Part shown: positions 17,502-26,951 of the stretch, piece after piece
Layout: each line of letters opens with the position of its first letter
Numbering within the stretch: the stretch's first letter is position 1
Source: Arenimonas oryziterrae DSM 21050 = YC6267
GTDB taxonomy: Bacteria; Pseudomonadota; Gammaproteobacteria; Xanthomonadales; Xanthomonadaceae
DNA length: 64,000 nucleotides
Assembly: GCF_000420545.1 (NCBI RefSeq)
Contig: NZ_ATVD01000001.1
Coordinates: forward strand, 682,001-746,000
Reading direction: 5' to 3'
Program-made: the position numbers and the translations under genes
The notes under the pieces: generated by a model
What the model was told of the DNA's origin: nothing
The model's input: only the letters and a program-made list of their open reading frames with translations
Database searches by the model: none

Positions 17502-18698
17502 ATGTCATCCATGTCTGCGCACGTCCTTCCCGAGCCCGGCCCCGACGCCCAAGCCCACAGCGCTGCGCTGGTCAGCCTGATCCGGGCGCATATGCACCAG
17601 GCCGGCGGTGCGATTCCGTTCTCGCGTTTCATGGAGCTGGCCCTGTACGCGCCGGGCCTGGGCTACTACAGCGCAGGTTCGCGGAAATTCGGCGCCGAGG
17701 GCGATTTCGTCACCTCGCCGGAACTCGGCCCGACCTTCGCCGAATGCATCGCGCACGCGGTCGCGCCGGTCTTCGCGCAACTGGGCGACGATGCGGTGTT
17801 TTTCGAACTCGGTGGCGGCAGCGGCGCGTTTGCCGAGGCGGCGCTGCGCCATTTCGCGACCCTGGGCGTGCTGCCCACGCAGTACTGGTTGCTCGAACCC
17901 AGCGCCGACTTGCGCGAACGCCAGCAGGCGCGTCTGCGCGCGGCCTTGCCGGCGGCGCTGTTCGACCGCTGCGTGTGGCTCAACGCGCCGCCGGAAACCT
18001 CATGGCGCGGCGTGCTGTTCGCCAATGAAGTGCTCGATGCCCTGCCGACGCCGCGTTTCGTCATGCATGAGGGCGAGGTGTACGAGGAATGCGTGGTGCT
18101 CGATGCCGACGGCGAATTCCTGCGCGTGGACCAGCCCGCCGACGCCCTGCTGCGCGCCGCCGTGCGGCATATCGAACGCGATCTGGAAGTCCCTTTCCCG
18201 GACGGCTATCGCTCGGAAGTGTTGCCGCAACTGCCGTACTGGATCCAGGCGATCGGCGGCCTACTCGGCGAGGGCGCGATGCTGTTCGTCGACTACGGCT
18301 ATCCGCGTCGCGAGTACTACCTGCCCGAGCGCAATGACGGCACGCTGGTCTGCCACTACCGTCATCACGCGCACGGCGACCCGTTTTTCCTGCCCGGACT
18401 GCAGGACCTCACCGCTTTCGTTGATTTCACCGCACTGGCCGAAGCCGGTATCCACGCTGGTTTCGACTTCGCCGGCTACTGCGCGCAAACCAGTTTCCTG
18501 ATCAACAACGGCCTGACCGGACGACTCGAAGCCATCGAGGAGATCGGCGACGAGGTCGAGCGCTATCGCCGGCATCAGGAAGTGAAAAAGCTCACGCTGC
18601 CCGGCGAAATGGGCGAGCGCTTCCAGGTCATGGGCTTTCATCGGGGCGTGGACATCGGCGCGAGTTTCGCGATGGGCGATCTGAGGCGGAGGCTGTGA
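17502..18698 (+). CDS. MidA/NDUFAF7-type SAM-dependent methyltransferase
   Basis: Class I methyltransferase of 398 aa from ATG 17502; ATG 17511 in the same frame is equally possible, and neither has a clear ribosome site. The family motifs are IPFSRFMELALYAPGLGYY, GDFVTSPELGPTF, the SAM-binding FELGGGSGAFAE, and the FANEVLDALPTPRF and LFVDYGYPR segments. Mitochondrial NDUFAF7 dimethylates an arginine of complex I subunit NDUFS2, so a role in complex I assembly is plausible here. It overlaps the VanZ-family gene by one base. Confidence 0.9.
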   Translation: MSSMSAHVLPEPGPDAQAHSAALVSLIRAHMHQAGGAIPFSRFMELALYAPGLGYYSAGSRKFGAEGDFVTSPELGPTFAECIAHAVAPVFAQLGDDAVFFELGGGSGAFAEAALRHFATLGVLPTQYWLLEPSADLRERQQARLRAALPAALFDRCVWLNAPPETSWRGVLFANEVLDALPTPRFVMHEGEVYEECVVLDADGEFLRVDQPADALLRAAVRHIERDLEVPFPDGYRSEVLPQLPYWIQAIGGLLGEGAMLFVDYGYPRREYYLPERNDGTLVCHYRHHAHGDPFFLPGLQDLTAFVDFTALAEAGIHAGFDFAGYCAQTSFLINNGLTGRLEAIEEIGDEVERYRRHQEVKKLTLPGEMGERFQVMGFHRGVDIGASFAMGDLRRRL

Positions 18699-19084
18699 TG
18701 CGGGAATTCTCCTGGCCGCGTCTGTGGCTTGGCGTCTGGATCTTCGGCTGGCTGCTGTGCATCACCTTGTCGCTGGTGCATCCGCCGCAAATGGATCTGG
18801 ACCTGCCCGACAGCGACAAGATTGGCCACTGCCTGGCCTACGGCACGCTCTCGGCCTGGGCCGTGCTGATTTTCCGCACGCATCGCGCGCGCCTTGGCGC
18901 CGCGCTGTCTCTGATCGCCTTGGGCATCGCGATGGAATTCGCGCAGGGCCTGCTCACCGACTACCGCATGATGGATGCCCGCGATGCGCTCGCGAACACG
19001 CTCGGCGTGCTGCTGGGCCAGGCCCTGGCACTGACCTCGGCGCAGGATTGGCTGCAGCAATGGGACCGCCGCTGGGCGTCTTGA
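18698..19084 (+). CDS. VanZ family membrane protein
   Basis: A 128-residue protein with four hydrophobic helices. The conserved VanZ residues DSDKIGHCLAYGTLSAW, AMEFAQGLLTDYRMMDARDA and NTLGVLLG are all present. ATG at 18698 overlaps the preceding TGA and has GGAGG five bases upstream, so it is preferred to GTG 18695. VanZ-like proteins affect glycopeptide susceptibility in some Gram-positives; in this group the role is unknown. Confidence 0.88.
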   Translation: MREFSWPRLWLGVWIFGWLLCITLSLVHPPQMDLDLPDSDKIGHCLAYGTLSAWAVLIFRTHRARLGAALSLIALGIAMEFAQGLLTDYRMMDARDALANTLGVLLGQALALTSAQDWLQQWDRRWAS

Positions 19085-19102
19085 GCCCTCGCGGGTAAAA
19101 AG

Positions 19103-19117
19103 GTTAGCGCGGCTAAC
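19103..19117. other. Palindrome GTTAGC-GCG-GCTAAC upstream of the TonB receptor
   Basis: Six-base perfect arms around a 3-base centre, with A5 before and GTTTT after. It could be a weak bidirectional terminator for the VanZ gene or an operator for the receptor gene 210 bases downstream. Nothing else is seen in the 245-base gap. Confidence 0.4.
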
Positions 19118-19329
19118 GTTTTGGCAACCGCCCGGTTTTTCCCGTGCCCGCCGCTGCATCGCAGCATCGTTGCGGCAATGGCAGAAACCCTGCCCCAGTG
19201 ATTATCGATGTCATGGCGCGCGGGCATGTTGGCATGCCGCGAAATTCATTGCCGGGGCAAAAAAACTTTGTCATGTTCGGCCTTCGCCGTGGGGAGCGAA
19301 AACACCTTCCATCGCTTTGGGGATACCGC

Positions 19330-21813
19330 ATGACCATTCGCAGCAACTCACTAGACGCGGCAAAACCGCGCAATCTTCTCGCCTTCGCCATTCTCGCCGC
19401 GCTCGCCGCCACACCGACCTACGCTCAGGACACCGCCGGGAAAGCGGAGACCGAGGTCAAGACGATCGATGCGATCAGTGTCATTGGCAGCCGCGCCAGC
19501 AGCCGCAGTGCGACCGAAACCGCGGTGCCGGTCGACATCATCACGCGTGAACAGATCGAAGCAACCGGCGCGACCGAAACCGGCCGCCTGCTGCAGAAGC
19601 TCGCGCCATCGTTCAACTTCCCGCAGAGCTTCGTCTCCGACGGTACCGACCTGATCTGGCCGGCCTCGCTGCGCGGCATGGGCCCGGACCAGGTGCTCGT
19701 GCTCGTCAACGGCAAGCGTCGTCACCAGCAGGCGCTGGTCAACGTGCAGCAGAGCATCGGCCGCGGTTCGGCCGGCACTGACATCAACTCGATTCCGGTC
19801 ACTGCGATCGAGCGCATCGAGGTGCTGCGCGATGGCGCCTCGGCGCAATACGGTTCCGATGCGATCGCGGGCGTCATCAACATCATCCTCAAGAATCAGT
19901 CCGACGGCGGCTCGGTCAATGCCGAAATCGGCCAGACCTACGAGGGCGACGGCGAAACCTGGCGCGTGGGCGCCAATGCCGGCTTCAAGATCGGCGACGG
20001 TTTCCTGAACCTGACCGCCGAATATCTCGACCGCGGCGAAACCAACCGCGCCGGTCCCGACTCACTGCGTGTCTCGCCGCCGGCGGTGACCCAGCGTATC
20101 GGCGATGCCGATATGCAGAGCAAGGCGATCTGGTTCAACAGCGCCCTGCCCGTCGGCGCTGGCGAGCTGTACGCGTTCGGCGGCGTGTCGCGTCGCGACG
20201 CCAATTCTTCGGGCTTCTTCCGCACGCCCGGCGACGGCCGTACGATTCCGGCGCTGTATCCGCGCGGCTTCCTGCCAACGCTGCTGACCACCGCCGACGA
20301 CTGGTCGCTGGCCGTCGGTCTGCGCGGCGACTTCAACGACAAGTGGAAATACGACGTCAGCGTCAACCACGGCTCGAGCAAGTTCAACTTCGGCTCGACC
20401 AACAGCGCCAACGTCAGCTGGTACTACGAACCGGCGCCGGGCGGCGGCATCTATGGCAGCACGCCGACCTCGGCGAACGACGGCACCCTGCGCTTCACCC
20501 AGACCACGTTCAATTTCGACGTGAAGGGCTCGGTGGACTGGGGCATCGGCAAGGAACCGCTGTATCTCGCCGCCGGCGTCGAGTGGCGCAGCGATGGGTT
20601 CGAAATCGAAGCCGGTGATCCGTGGTCGTATTCCTATGGCCGCACCAATAACCGCTCGGTCGTGATTCTCGACCAGAACGGCGGCGTCGCGGCGGCCGGC
20701 ATCCAAGGCTTCCCGGGCTTCACGCCGGAAACCGCGATCGACGAAGACCGTCGCAGCTACGGTGTCTACGTCGACGGCGAGTCCTACCTGACCGACCGCT
20801 TCCTGCTCGGCGCCGCCTTGCGCTTCGAGCACTACAGCGATGCGGGCAGCAACACGACCGGCAAGCTCACGGCGCGTTTCAACTTCACCGATGATTTCGC
20901 GATTCGCGCTTCGGCCTCGACCGGTTTCCGCGCGCCGGGCATCCAGCAGGAAATGTTCAGCCAGGTGTCGACGACGCTCGGCGGCGCTGGCGTGCTGACC
21001 GACGTGGTCACCGCCCGCCAGGGCAGCGCGCTCGCGAATGCGTTCGGCATCCAGCCGCTGCAGGAAGAAACCTCGCGCAACTTCACCTTCGGTTTCGTCT
21101 ATCACCCCGACAACGGCTTCAGCCTCACCGCCGACTGGTACCGCATCAACATCGAAGACCGCATCGTGTTCTCCAGCGAAATCGGTCCCGATGGCGCGCC
21201 CGGCTGCGTCAACCCGGCAGTCTGCCCGATTCGCGTGATCCTCGATTCGCAGAACGTCGGTGCCGCGACCTTCTTCACCAACGCCGCCGATACGCGGACC
21301 GAGGGCGTGGATATCGTCATGGGCTACACGACGGATCTGAGCAACGGCGCCGATTTCGGTTTCGATCTGGCCTACGGTTACAACAAGACCGAGGTCGATC
21401 GCATCAAGTCGCAGTCTTCGGTGATTCCGACCGACATGCTGTTCAGCGAAACCCAGGTCACCCTGATCGAGGAAGCGCTGCCCAACAGCCGCGTGTCCCT
21501 GGGCCTGAATTACAGCCAGAACAACTGGCGCGTCGGCCTGACCAACACCTACTACGGTTCGGTCAGCGGCCAGGGCTTTACCGGCGTCAAGCACAAGTGG
21601 CGCGGCAAGTGGCTGACGGACGTGAGCATCGGCTACAAGTTCAACGACAATTTCGATGTCTCGGTCGGCGGCAACAACGTGTTCGACGTGTATCCGGACG
21701 AATGGAAGAATGCGTTCCCGTTCCCGGAGCTGGGCTTCACCTACGGCTGGGAAACCCTGCCCTTCGGTTTGAACGGCGGTTACTACTACGCGCGCTTGAA
21801 CTGGAAGTTCTGA
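19330..21813 (+). CDS. TonB-dependent outer-membrane receptor
   Basis: An 827-residue TonB-dependent transporter. The start at ATG 19330 gives a good signal peptide cleaved near AATPTYAQD; the frame is open further upstream but lacks a signal peptide there. The plug domain (about 45-165) contains VIGSRASSR, VPVDIITREQI, VLVLVNGKRRHQQALVN and the IERIEVLRDGASAQYGSDA box. The barrel ends YYYARLNWKF with a terminal aromatic. Ligand is not predictable: no carbohydrate or siderophore genes lie beside it. A strong terminator follows. Confidence 0.95.
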   Translation: MTIRSNSLDAAKPRNLLAFAILAALAATPTYAQDTAGKAETEVKTIDAISVIGSRASSRSATETAVPVDIITREQIEATGATETGRLLQKLAPSFNFPQSFVSDGTDLIWPASLRGMGPDQVLVLVNGKRRHQQALVNVQQSIGRGSAGTDINSIPVTAIERIEVLRDGASAQYGSDAIAGVINIILKNQSDGGSVNAEIGQTYEGDGETWRVGANAGFKIGDGFLNLTAEYLDRGETNRAGPDSLRVSPPAVTQRIGDADMQSKAIWFNSALPVGAGELYAFGGVSRRDANSSGFFRTPGDGRTIPALYPRGFLPTLLTTADDWSLAVGLRGDFNDKWKYDVSVNHGSSKFNFGSTNSANVSWYYEPAPGGGIYGSTPTSANDGTLRFTQTTFNFDVKGSVDWGIGKEPLYLAAGVEWRSDGFEIEAGDPWSYSYGRTNNRSVVILDQNGGVAAAGIQGFPGFTPETAIDEDRRSYGVYVDGESYLTDRFLLGAALRFEHYSDAGSNTTGKLTARFNFTDDFAIRASASTGFRAPGIQQEMFSQVSTTLGGAGVLTDVVTARQGSALANAFGIQPLQEETSRNFTFGFVYHPDNGFSLTADWYRINIEDRIVFSSEIGPDGAPGCVNPAVCPIRVILDSQNVGAATFFTNAADTRTEGVDIVMGYTTDLSNGADFGFDLAYGYNKTEVDRIKSQSSVIPTDMLFSETQVTLIEEALPNSRVSLGLNYSQNNWRVGLTNTYYGSVSGQGFTGVKHKWRGKWLTDVSIGYKFNDNFDVSVGGNNVFDVYPDEWKNAFPFPELGFTYGWETLPFGLNGGYYYARLNWKF

Positions 21814-21831
21814 TCGGCAGTTCCGCGAAAC

Positions 21832-21864
21832 AAAAAAAACCCCGGGTTTTCCCGGGGTTTTTCT
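21832..21864. terminator. Bidirectional intrinsic terminator between the TonB receptor and cca
   Basis: The CCCCGGG-TTTT-CCCGGGG hairpin (21840-21857) is flanked by A8 on the left and T5 on the right, extending the stem with A-T pairs. It can stop transcription from the receptor and from convergent cca. Confidence 0.92.
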
Positions 21865-21881
21865 TTGTGTCGATTCCGCTG

Positions 21882-23108
21882 CTACGACGCCGACAGCGCG
21901 TTCCTGATCGCGGCGATGCGTGCCTTGCGCAGCGCTTCGCCGATCTGCGGCCCGGCCAGACCGACGATGTCGATCTGCGCGACGGTCACGCCGAGCGCAA
22001 CACGATGCAGGGCCACGAGTTTGGCCGCCTGCGGATAGACGCTGTCCTGCAGACCCAGGCGGCCGCGCTTGTCGGCTTCGCAAACCAAGGCAAGCTCGGC
22101 AATGACTTCAGGTTTCCGGAACCCATCGCAGCGCGCGATCAGGTCGTGCACCGTCTCGGGCCGCAATTCGTCGAGACGATGGACATTGAGATGTTCGCGG
22201 CAGGCCGTGAGCGCGAGGTCGCGGATGTCGTTGGGCAGTTTGTAGCGCGCGCAGACCGCCTGCACCGGCGCGAGGCCATGATGTTCGTGCATCAGGTGCT
22301 TGGGCAGCTGGTCGACCGGCGTCAGCGCCTTGCCCAGATCGTGGACCAACGCGGCGAAGCCGACCCGGACATTGCCCGGCGCCAGGCGCGCGGCCATGTC
22401 GCAGACCAGTTGCGTGTGGACACCGGTATCGATTTCGGGGTGATATTCGGCCCGTTGCGGAACGCCGAACAAGGCGTCTACTTCCGGCAACAGGCGCGCC
22501 AGGGCGCCGCAATCGCGCAACAGGCCGAGGAAGGCCGACGGTGTCGCTTCGGCGAGGGCGAGTTTCATTTCCTGCCACACGCGTTCGGGCACGAGGGCGT
22601 CGACTTCGCCGGCGTCGACCATCGCCCGCATCAGTGCCAGGGTTTCCGGCGCAATCGTGAAGCCCCAGGTTGCGAAGCGCGCGAGAAAGCGCGCGCCGCG
22701 CAGGATGCGCACCGGATCTTCGGCAAAGGCCGGAGACACGTGACGCAGGACGCGCCGTTCGATGTCGCCGGCGCCGTCGAACGGATCGATCAGGCGGCCG
22801 TCGTCGGCCTGCGCGATCGCGTTGATGGTGAAATCCCGGCGCGCCAGATCGTCTTCCAGCGTCACCGACGCATCGGCATGGAAAACGAAGCCGTGGTAAC
22901 CCGGCGCGGTCTTGCGCTCGGTGCGCGCGAGCGCGTATTCCTCGCCGGTGGCTGGATGCAGGAACACCGGAAAATCCTTGCCGACCGGTTTGTAGCCGGC
23001 GGCCAGCATCGCCTCGGGTGTGGCGCCGACGACGACGAAATCGCGATCGCCGCCGCTGCGGCCGAGCAGCCGGTCTCGTACCGCGCCGCCGACCAGGTAG
23101 ACCTGCAT
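21882..23108 (-). CDS. cca: Multifunctional CCA-adding tRNA nucleotidyltransferase
   Basis: Class II CCA-adding enzyme (408 aa) that builds or repairs the tRNA 3' CCA end. The N-terminal [14 protein letters not shown] and [13 protein letters not shown] motifs carry the catalytic aspartates, and [11 protein letters not shown] follows. The C-terminal HD domain is present ([20 protein letters not shown]), as in the gammaproteobacterial long form with phosphohydrolase activity. It is the last gene of a tight minus-strand run, two bases after the NDUFA9-like gene. Confidence 0.97.
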   Translation of the reverse strand: MQVYLVGGAVRDRLLGRSGGDRDFVVVGATPEAMLAAGYKPVGKDFPVFLHPATGEEYALARTERKTAPGYHGFVFHADASVTLEDDLARRDFTINAIAQADDGRLIDPFDGAGDIERRVLRHVSPAFAEDPVRILRGARFLARFATWGFTIAPETLALMRAMVDAGEVDALVPERVWQEMKLALAEATPSAFLGLLRDCGALARLLPEVDALFGVPQRAEYHPEIDTGVHTQLVCDMAARLAPGNVRVGFAALVHDLGKALTPVDQLPKHLMHEHHGLAPVQAVCARYKLPNDIRDLALTACREHLNVHRLDELRPETVHDLIARCDGFRKPEVIAELALVCEADKRGRLGLQDSVYPQAAKLVALHRVALGVTVAQIDIVGLAGPQIGEALRKARIAAIRNALSAS

Positions 23109-23110
23109 GC

Positions 23111-24052
23111 TCAGCGCATCGCCCGATAGCGATCCAGGCGCGCCTGGCGGTCTTCGCCATGGCCCAGGATGTCGGGCAGCACTTCCGACACGCGCGTGGG
23201 CTCGATGCCCAGGCGATGCAGGCCATCGATGCCGCCGACCGAATCGAGCAGCAGGGAACGATAGTTGTCGGAGGAGAACGGTTTGCCCGGTACGAAATCG
23301 CAGACCAGACCCTGCACGCGGCCGATCACGTCCGGCAAGGGCAGCACGAACCGGGTCAGGCCCATCTGCTTCGCGCTCAGGCGCACGATCTGCGCGAGCG
23401 AATACACCTCCGGCCCGTACAACTCATAGACCTCGCCGATCGTGCGCTTGTCGTCCAGGCTGCGTACGAAGGCTTCGACCACATCGCCGATATAGACGGG
23501 CGCGAACTTGCAGCGCGCACGCGCCAGAGGCACCACCGGCAGACGCTTGAGCAGCTGTCCGAAGCGCGTGAACAGGCCGTCGCCAACACCGAAGATCACC
23601 GACGGCTCGAAGATCGTCCATTGCAGGCCCGAGGCTTTCACCGCGGCCTCGGCGTCGCCGCGCGATTTCAGATAATGGCTGCTGCCGCGACCGGCATTGA
23701 GCGAACTCATCTGCAGCAGGCGCTTCACGCCAGTAGCCTGGCAGGCGGCGATCACGCGCTTGCTCAGGTCGACGTGCGCGCGCTGGAAACCGCGGCCGCT
23801 GTCGCCGGCTTCGTTGAGAATGCCGACCAGATTGATGACGGCATCGTTGCCTACGAAGGCGCTCTGCAGTTTGCCCTCGTCGTAGACATCGAGTTCGCGC
23901 AGACGCACGTTCGGCGGCACGAGGCGGTCGTAATGCGGACCGAGGTTGCGGCTGAGCAGGGTGATCTGATGACCGGCCTCGGCCAGACGTTTGACCAGGG
24001 CGCGACCGACGAAGCCGGTGCCGCCCAATACGGTGATGCGCAATTCGGTCAT
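23111..24052 (-). CDS. NDUFA9-like NAD(P)-binding complex I-associated protein
   Basis: A 313-residue atypical short-chain dehydrogenase with N-terminal Rossmann motif [32 protein letters not shown] and the conserved [20 protein letters not shown]. It resembles mitochondrial complex I subunit NDUFA9, for which nucleotide binding is structural. ATG at 24052 overlaps the slt stop by four bases, which fixes the start. Whether it associates with NADH dehydrogenase in bacteria is unproven; the MidA-like gene about 5 kb away is another complex I-linked protein. Confidence 0.88.
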   Translation of the reverse strand: MTELRITVLGGTGFVGRALVKRLAEAGHQITLLSRNLGPHYDRLVPPNVRLRELDVYDEGKLQSAFVGNDAVINLVGILNEAGDSGRGFQRAHVDLSKRVIAACQATGVKRLLQMSSLNAGRGSSHYLKSRGDAEAAVKASGLQWTIFEPSVIFGVGDGLFTRFGQLLKRLPVVPLARARCKFAPVYIGDVVEAFVRSLDDKRTIGEVYELYGPEVYSLAQIVRLSAKQMGLTRFVLPLPDVIGRVQGLVCDFVPGKPFSSDNYRSLLLDSVGGIDGLHRLGIEPTRVSEVLPDILGHGEDRQARLDRYRAMR

Positions 24053-26016
24053 GGTCCGTTCGTCGTGATGGCGGTGGGGATGGGGCAGGCGAACGGACGC
24101 CGCTGGCGCGGGTCTTCGGCAAGGCGGCCGACGAGGCGGTCGCTGAGCGAAGCGGCGGTGCCGTTCAGGCGCCAATCGTAGACGACGCTGAAGGCGAGCA
24201 CGCGCGCGACGTATTCGCGGGTTTCCTTGTACGGAATACTCTCCACGAAGAAATCCGGCTCCAGCTGCGGGCGCGCCTGCATCCAGCGCTGCACTGGCAG
24301 CGGTCCGGCGTTGTAGGCCGCGATCGCCAGGTACGGGAAACCGCTGAAGCGGTCGAGCATCTGGCGCATGTACGCCGTGCCCAGGGTGATGTTGGTGGTC
24401 GGCTCGTACAGGCTGTCGCCGCCCGCCCACGGCTGTCCGATGCGCTGCGCGGTCAACGCGCCGGTGCCGGGCAGCAACTGCATCAGCCCGCGGGCATCGG
24501 CGGAGGACCGCGCGCGCGGCATGAACGCGCTCTCGGCGCGCGTCTGGCCCGCGACCCAGGCCGGGTCGAGACCGTTGACGCGCGACTGCGCGCGGATGTC
24601 GGCTTCGTGGTGCAACGGGAATCGCAACGTGTAGTAACGCAGGTCTTCCGGCGTGCTGTTCATCGCGAACACTGCCCGGTCGTACCAGCCCTCGTCGATC
24701 GCGCGGCGCACGGCGAGACGGCGTTCGTCGTCGCTCATGGACTTGAGCGCGCTGCCCCATTCGCGCGCCGCGAGCGCCGGGCGTTCGATCGCGAACAGTT
24801 CCAGCGCGCGCTGGATGCCCGGATCGCCAGCCACGCGCTTGCGCAAGGCGACATCGGTCGGCGGTTCCAACGAGCACAGCGCATACGCTTGCTTGAGCCG
24901 GTCGGCCGCGAGCCATCCGTGGAAGCTCGCGCTCGCCGCGGCTTTTTGATACAGCGCACGCGCCGCGTCCGTCTGGCCCAGGCGTTCGCGCAGGCGCGCT
25001 TCGAAATATTGCCAGCGCGAATCGTTGCGCTGGGCATCGCCCATCTTCTCGATGCCGGCCAGCGCGGCCGCGTCGTCGCCGCGGCTGATCGCCTCGCGCA
25101 CGCGCCACTCGTGCAGCTTTTCGTCGTAGGCCGCGGCCGGCACGGCATTGAGCCGCTCGGCCGAGGCCGGCAGATACGAGGCGACCGTCCACAACGCCGC
25201 TTCATACAAGACCTTGCCGCGCTGCGCCTCGTCCAGGCCGAGCGTCGGTGCCTGCTTGGCGACCAGGGCAGTCGCGCGATCGGGATCGCGTTTGGCCAGG
25301 CGCGCGAGCGCGGTGGCGACGACATTGCGGCTGCGCGCTGTCGTCGGCCAGCCCGCGGGCACTGTGTCGGTCGGCGCGTCGATGAAATTGGCGTAGGCCA
25401 TCGCCAAGGCAGCTTCGCTAGCCGGCAGCGATTTGGCGACGGCGCGCATCACGCTGGTCTGCCCGGCAGCAGCGGCCAGGTCGATGCGCTGCCAGCGCAG
25501 GCCGTCGTCGAGTTTGCCCAGGGCCGACAAGCGTGAGAACGGCGCGTTGCAGGTATCGGGCAGCGAGGTCGCAGTCAGCCACAGCGATTGCGCATCGCCG
25601 ACCCAGCGCGCATCGGTGCTGCTGGTGGCCAGACGGGCGGCGAGATCGGCGCAGCGCAGGCTCTTGTCGTCGCTGCCGCGATACGCGGCGCGAAAGCTGC
25701 TCCAGTCCTGGCGCTTGGCGAGCAGACCGAGCCAGGCTTCGCGCAGCCAGCGCGCGGCCGGCTGGTCGCCGTCGCGATCGAGCACGTCCTGCACCTGTGC
25801 GGGCGTGAGCACGTCGAGCTTCTTGCGGAGCACCGTAGCCCGCAGCCAGGGATACAAGGGATGATCGGCATAACGCGCCGCCTGCGCGGCATCGAGCTGA
25901 CCGCGCTCGGCGGCATCGAACGCGGCCTGGATGCCGGCGCGCTGGTCGCGGATATCGGCCAACGCCGGACGGGTCGCCAGCAGGAGGGCGAGGAAGAGGA
26001 TGTTCTTGATAGGCAT
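24049..26016 (-). CDS. slt: Soluble lytic murein transglycosylase
   Basis: Slt70-type enzyme (655 aa) that cleaves the MurNAc-GlcNAc bond with formation of 1,6-anhydroMurNAc in the periplasm. Residues 1-20 are a signal peptide (ending RPALA). A long alpha-superhelical U-domain spans about 25-450. The C-terminal goose-lysozyme-like SLT domain has QTRAESAFMPRARSSADARG with catalytic Glu495, then GLMQLLP and AIAAYNAGPLPVQRW. Its last codons overlap the start of the NDUFA9-like gene (ATGA), implying translational coupling. Confidence 0.95.
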   Translation of the reverse strand: MPIKNILFLALLLATRPALADIRDQRAGIQAAFDAAERGQLDAAQAARYADHPLYPWLRATVLRKKLDVLTPAQVQDVLDRDGDQPAARWLREAWLGLLAKRQDWSSFRAAYRGSDDKSLRCADLAARLATSSTDARWVGDAQSLWLTATSLPDTCNAPFSRLSALGKLDDGLRWQRIDLAAAAGQTSVMRAVAKSLPASEAALAMAYANFIDAPTDTVPAGWPTTARSRNVVATALARLAKRDPDRATALVAKQAPTLGLDEAQRGKVLYEAALWTVASYLPASAERLNAVPAAAYDEKLHEWRVREAISRGDDAAALAGIEKMGDAQRNDSRWQYFEARLRERLGQTDAARALYQKAAASASFHGWLAADRLKQAYALCSLEPPTDVALRKRVAGDPGIQRALELFAIERPALAAREWGSALKSMSDDERRLAVRRAIDEGWYDRAVFAMNSTPEDLRYYTLRFPLHHEADIRAQSRVNGLDPAWVAGQTRAESAFMPRARSSADARGLMQLLPGTGALTAQRIGQPWAGGDSLYEPTTNITLGTAYMRQMLDRFSGFPYLAIAAYNAGPLPVQRWMQARPQLEPDFFVESIPYKETREYVARVLAFSVVYDWRLNGTAASLSDRLVGRLAEDPRQRRPFACPIPTAITTNGP

Positions 26017-26090
26017 GACGGGAGTTTATCCGATGGCAGGTAAAGCCAATGTGCTGCACGGGCCGACAGCGGTCCTCCAGGGGATAGCGC

Positions 26091-26882
26091 ATGCCGATTG
26101 AATGGCTTCTGTACCCGCTGCTGGGCATCGTGGCGGGCGTTCTCGCCGGCCTGCTGGGCGTGGGCGGCGGACTGGTGCTGGTCGCCGCGCTCGCGTGGCT
26201 GCTGCCCTTGCAGGGCGTGCCCGAGGCGGCGGCCGTCCATGCGGCACTGGCGACGTCGCTGGCCAGCATCGTCCTGACGGCGGCCGCTTCGGCGCGGGCG
26301 CACCATGCCCGCGGCAGCGTGCTGTGGCCGACTGTCGCCTGGCTGCTGCCGGGTCTGTTGCTGGGCGGCTGGCTGGGCAGTGGCATCGCGACCACGATGA
26401 GCGGCGGCTTCCTGCGCTGGTTCGTGGTCGTGTACTGCCTGCTGGCGGCGATCCAGCTGACGATGGAATGGCCGCGGCCAGGGCCCGGAAAACCCGACAG
26501 CCCGCGCGGCCCCGGCCTCAGCGCCGCCGGCGTCGTGATCGGCGCGGTGTCGGCCCTGGTCGGCATTGGCGGCGGCTCGATGACGGTGCCGGTGCTGATC
26601 TGGCGGGGCGTGGTACCGGTGCGCGCCGTGGGAACCTCGAGTGCCTGCGGCATCGGCATCGGCTTGGCCAGCGCGAGCGGCTATGCCCTGCATGGCCCTG
26701 TCGCAGGCATGCCGGCAGGCAGCTGGGGCTATGTGTTCTTGCCGGCGGCGATCGGCATCGCCCTGGCTTCGGTGCTCGCAGCGCCCTACGGCACCCGGCT
26801 GGCGCATCGCATCAGTGGCCGCCGGCTCAAGCAGGTGTTCGCGAGCTTCCTGCTGCTCGTCGCGATCGCCATGGCTGTATAG
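26091..26882 (+). CDS. Sulfite exporter TauE/SafE (TSUP) family transporter
   Basis: A 263-residue integral membrane protein with two repeats of about four helices. The N-terminal GIVAGVLAGLLGVGGGLVLV and the mid-protein GAVSALVGIGGGSMTVPVL are the paired glycine-rich TSUP signatures, and VGTSSACGIGIG is also typical. TSUP members export sulfite, sulfoacetate or other organic anions; the substrate cannot be assigned here. It is divergent from slt and has a GGGGA ribosome site. Confidence 0.9.
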   Translation: MPIEWLLYPLLGIVAGVLAGLLGVGGGLVLVAALAWLLPLQGVPEAAAVHAALATSLASIVLTAAASARAHHARGSVLWPTVAWLLPGLLLGGWLGSGIATTMSGGFLRWFVVVYCLLAAIQLTMEWPRPGPGKPDSPRGPGLSAAGVVIGAVSALVGIGGGSMTVPVLIWRGVVPVRAVGTSSACGIGIGLASASGYALHGPVAGMPAGSWGYVFLPAAIGIALASVLAAPYGTRLAHRISGRRLKQVFASFLLLVAIAMAV

Positions 26883-26884
26883 AA

Positions 26885-26908
26885 CATCGCCCCGAAAACG
26901 GGGCGATG
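26885..26908. other. Perfect 10-bp hairpin between convergent TSUP and DUF4097 genes
   Basis: Stem 26885-26894 with 26899-26908 around an AAAA loop, three bases after the TSUP stop. No downstream T-run is present on the plus strand. A second 8-bp hairpin lies at 26925-26944. Together they probably separate the convergent transcripts. Confidence 0.5.
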
Positions 26909-26951
26909 GAAAAACCGAATCATTCGCACCGCAGGCGCGGTGCGCCAGACC

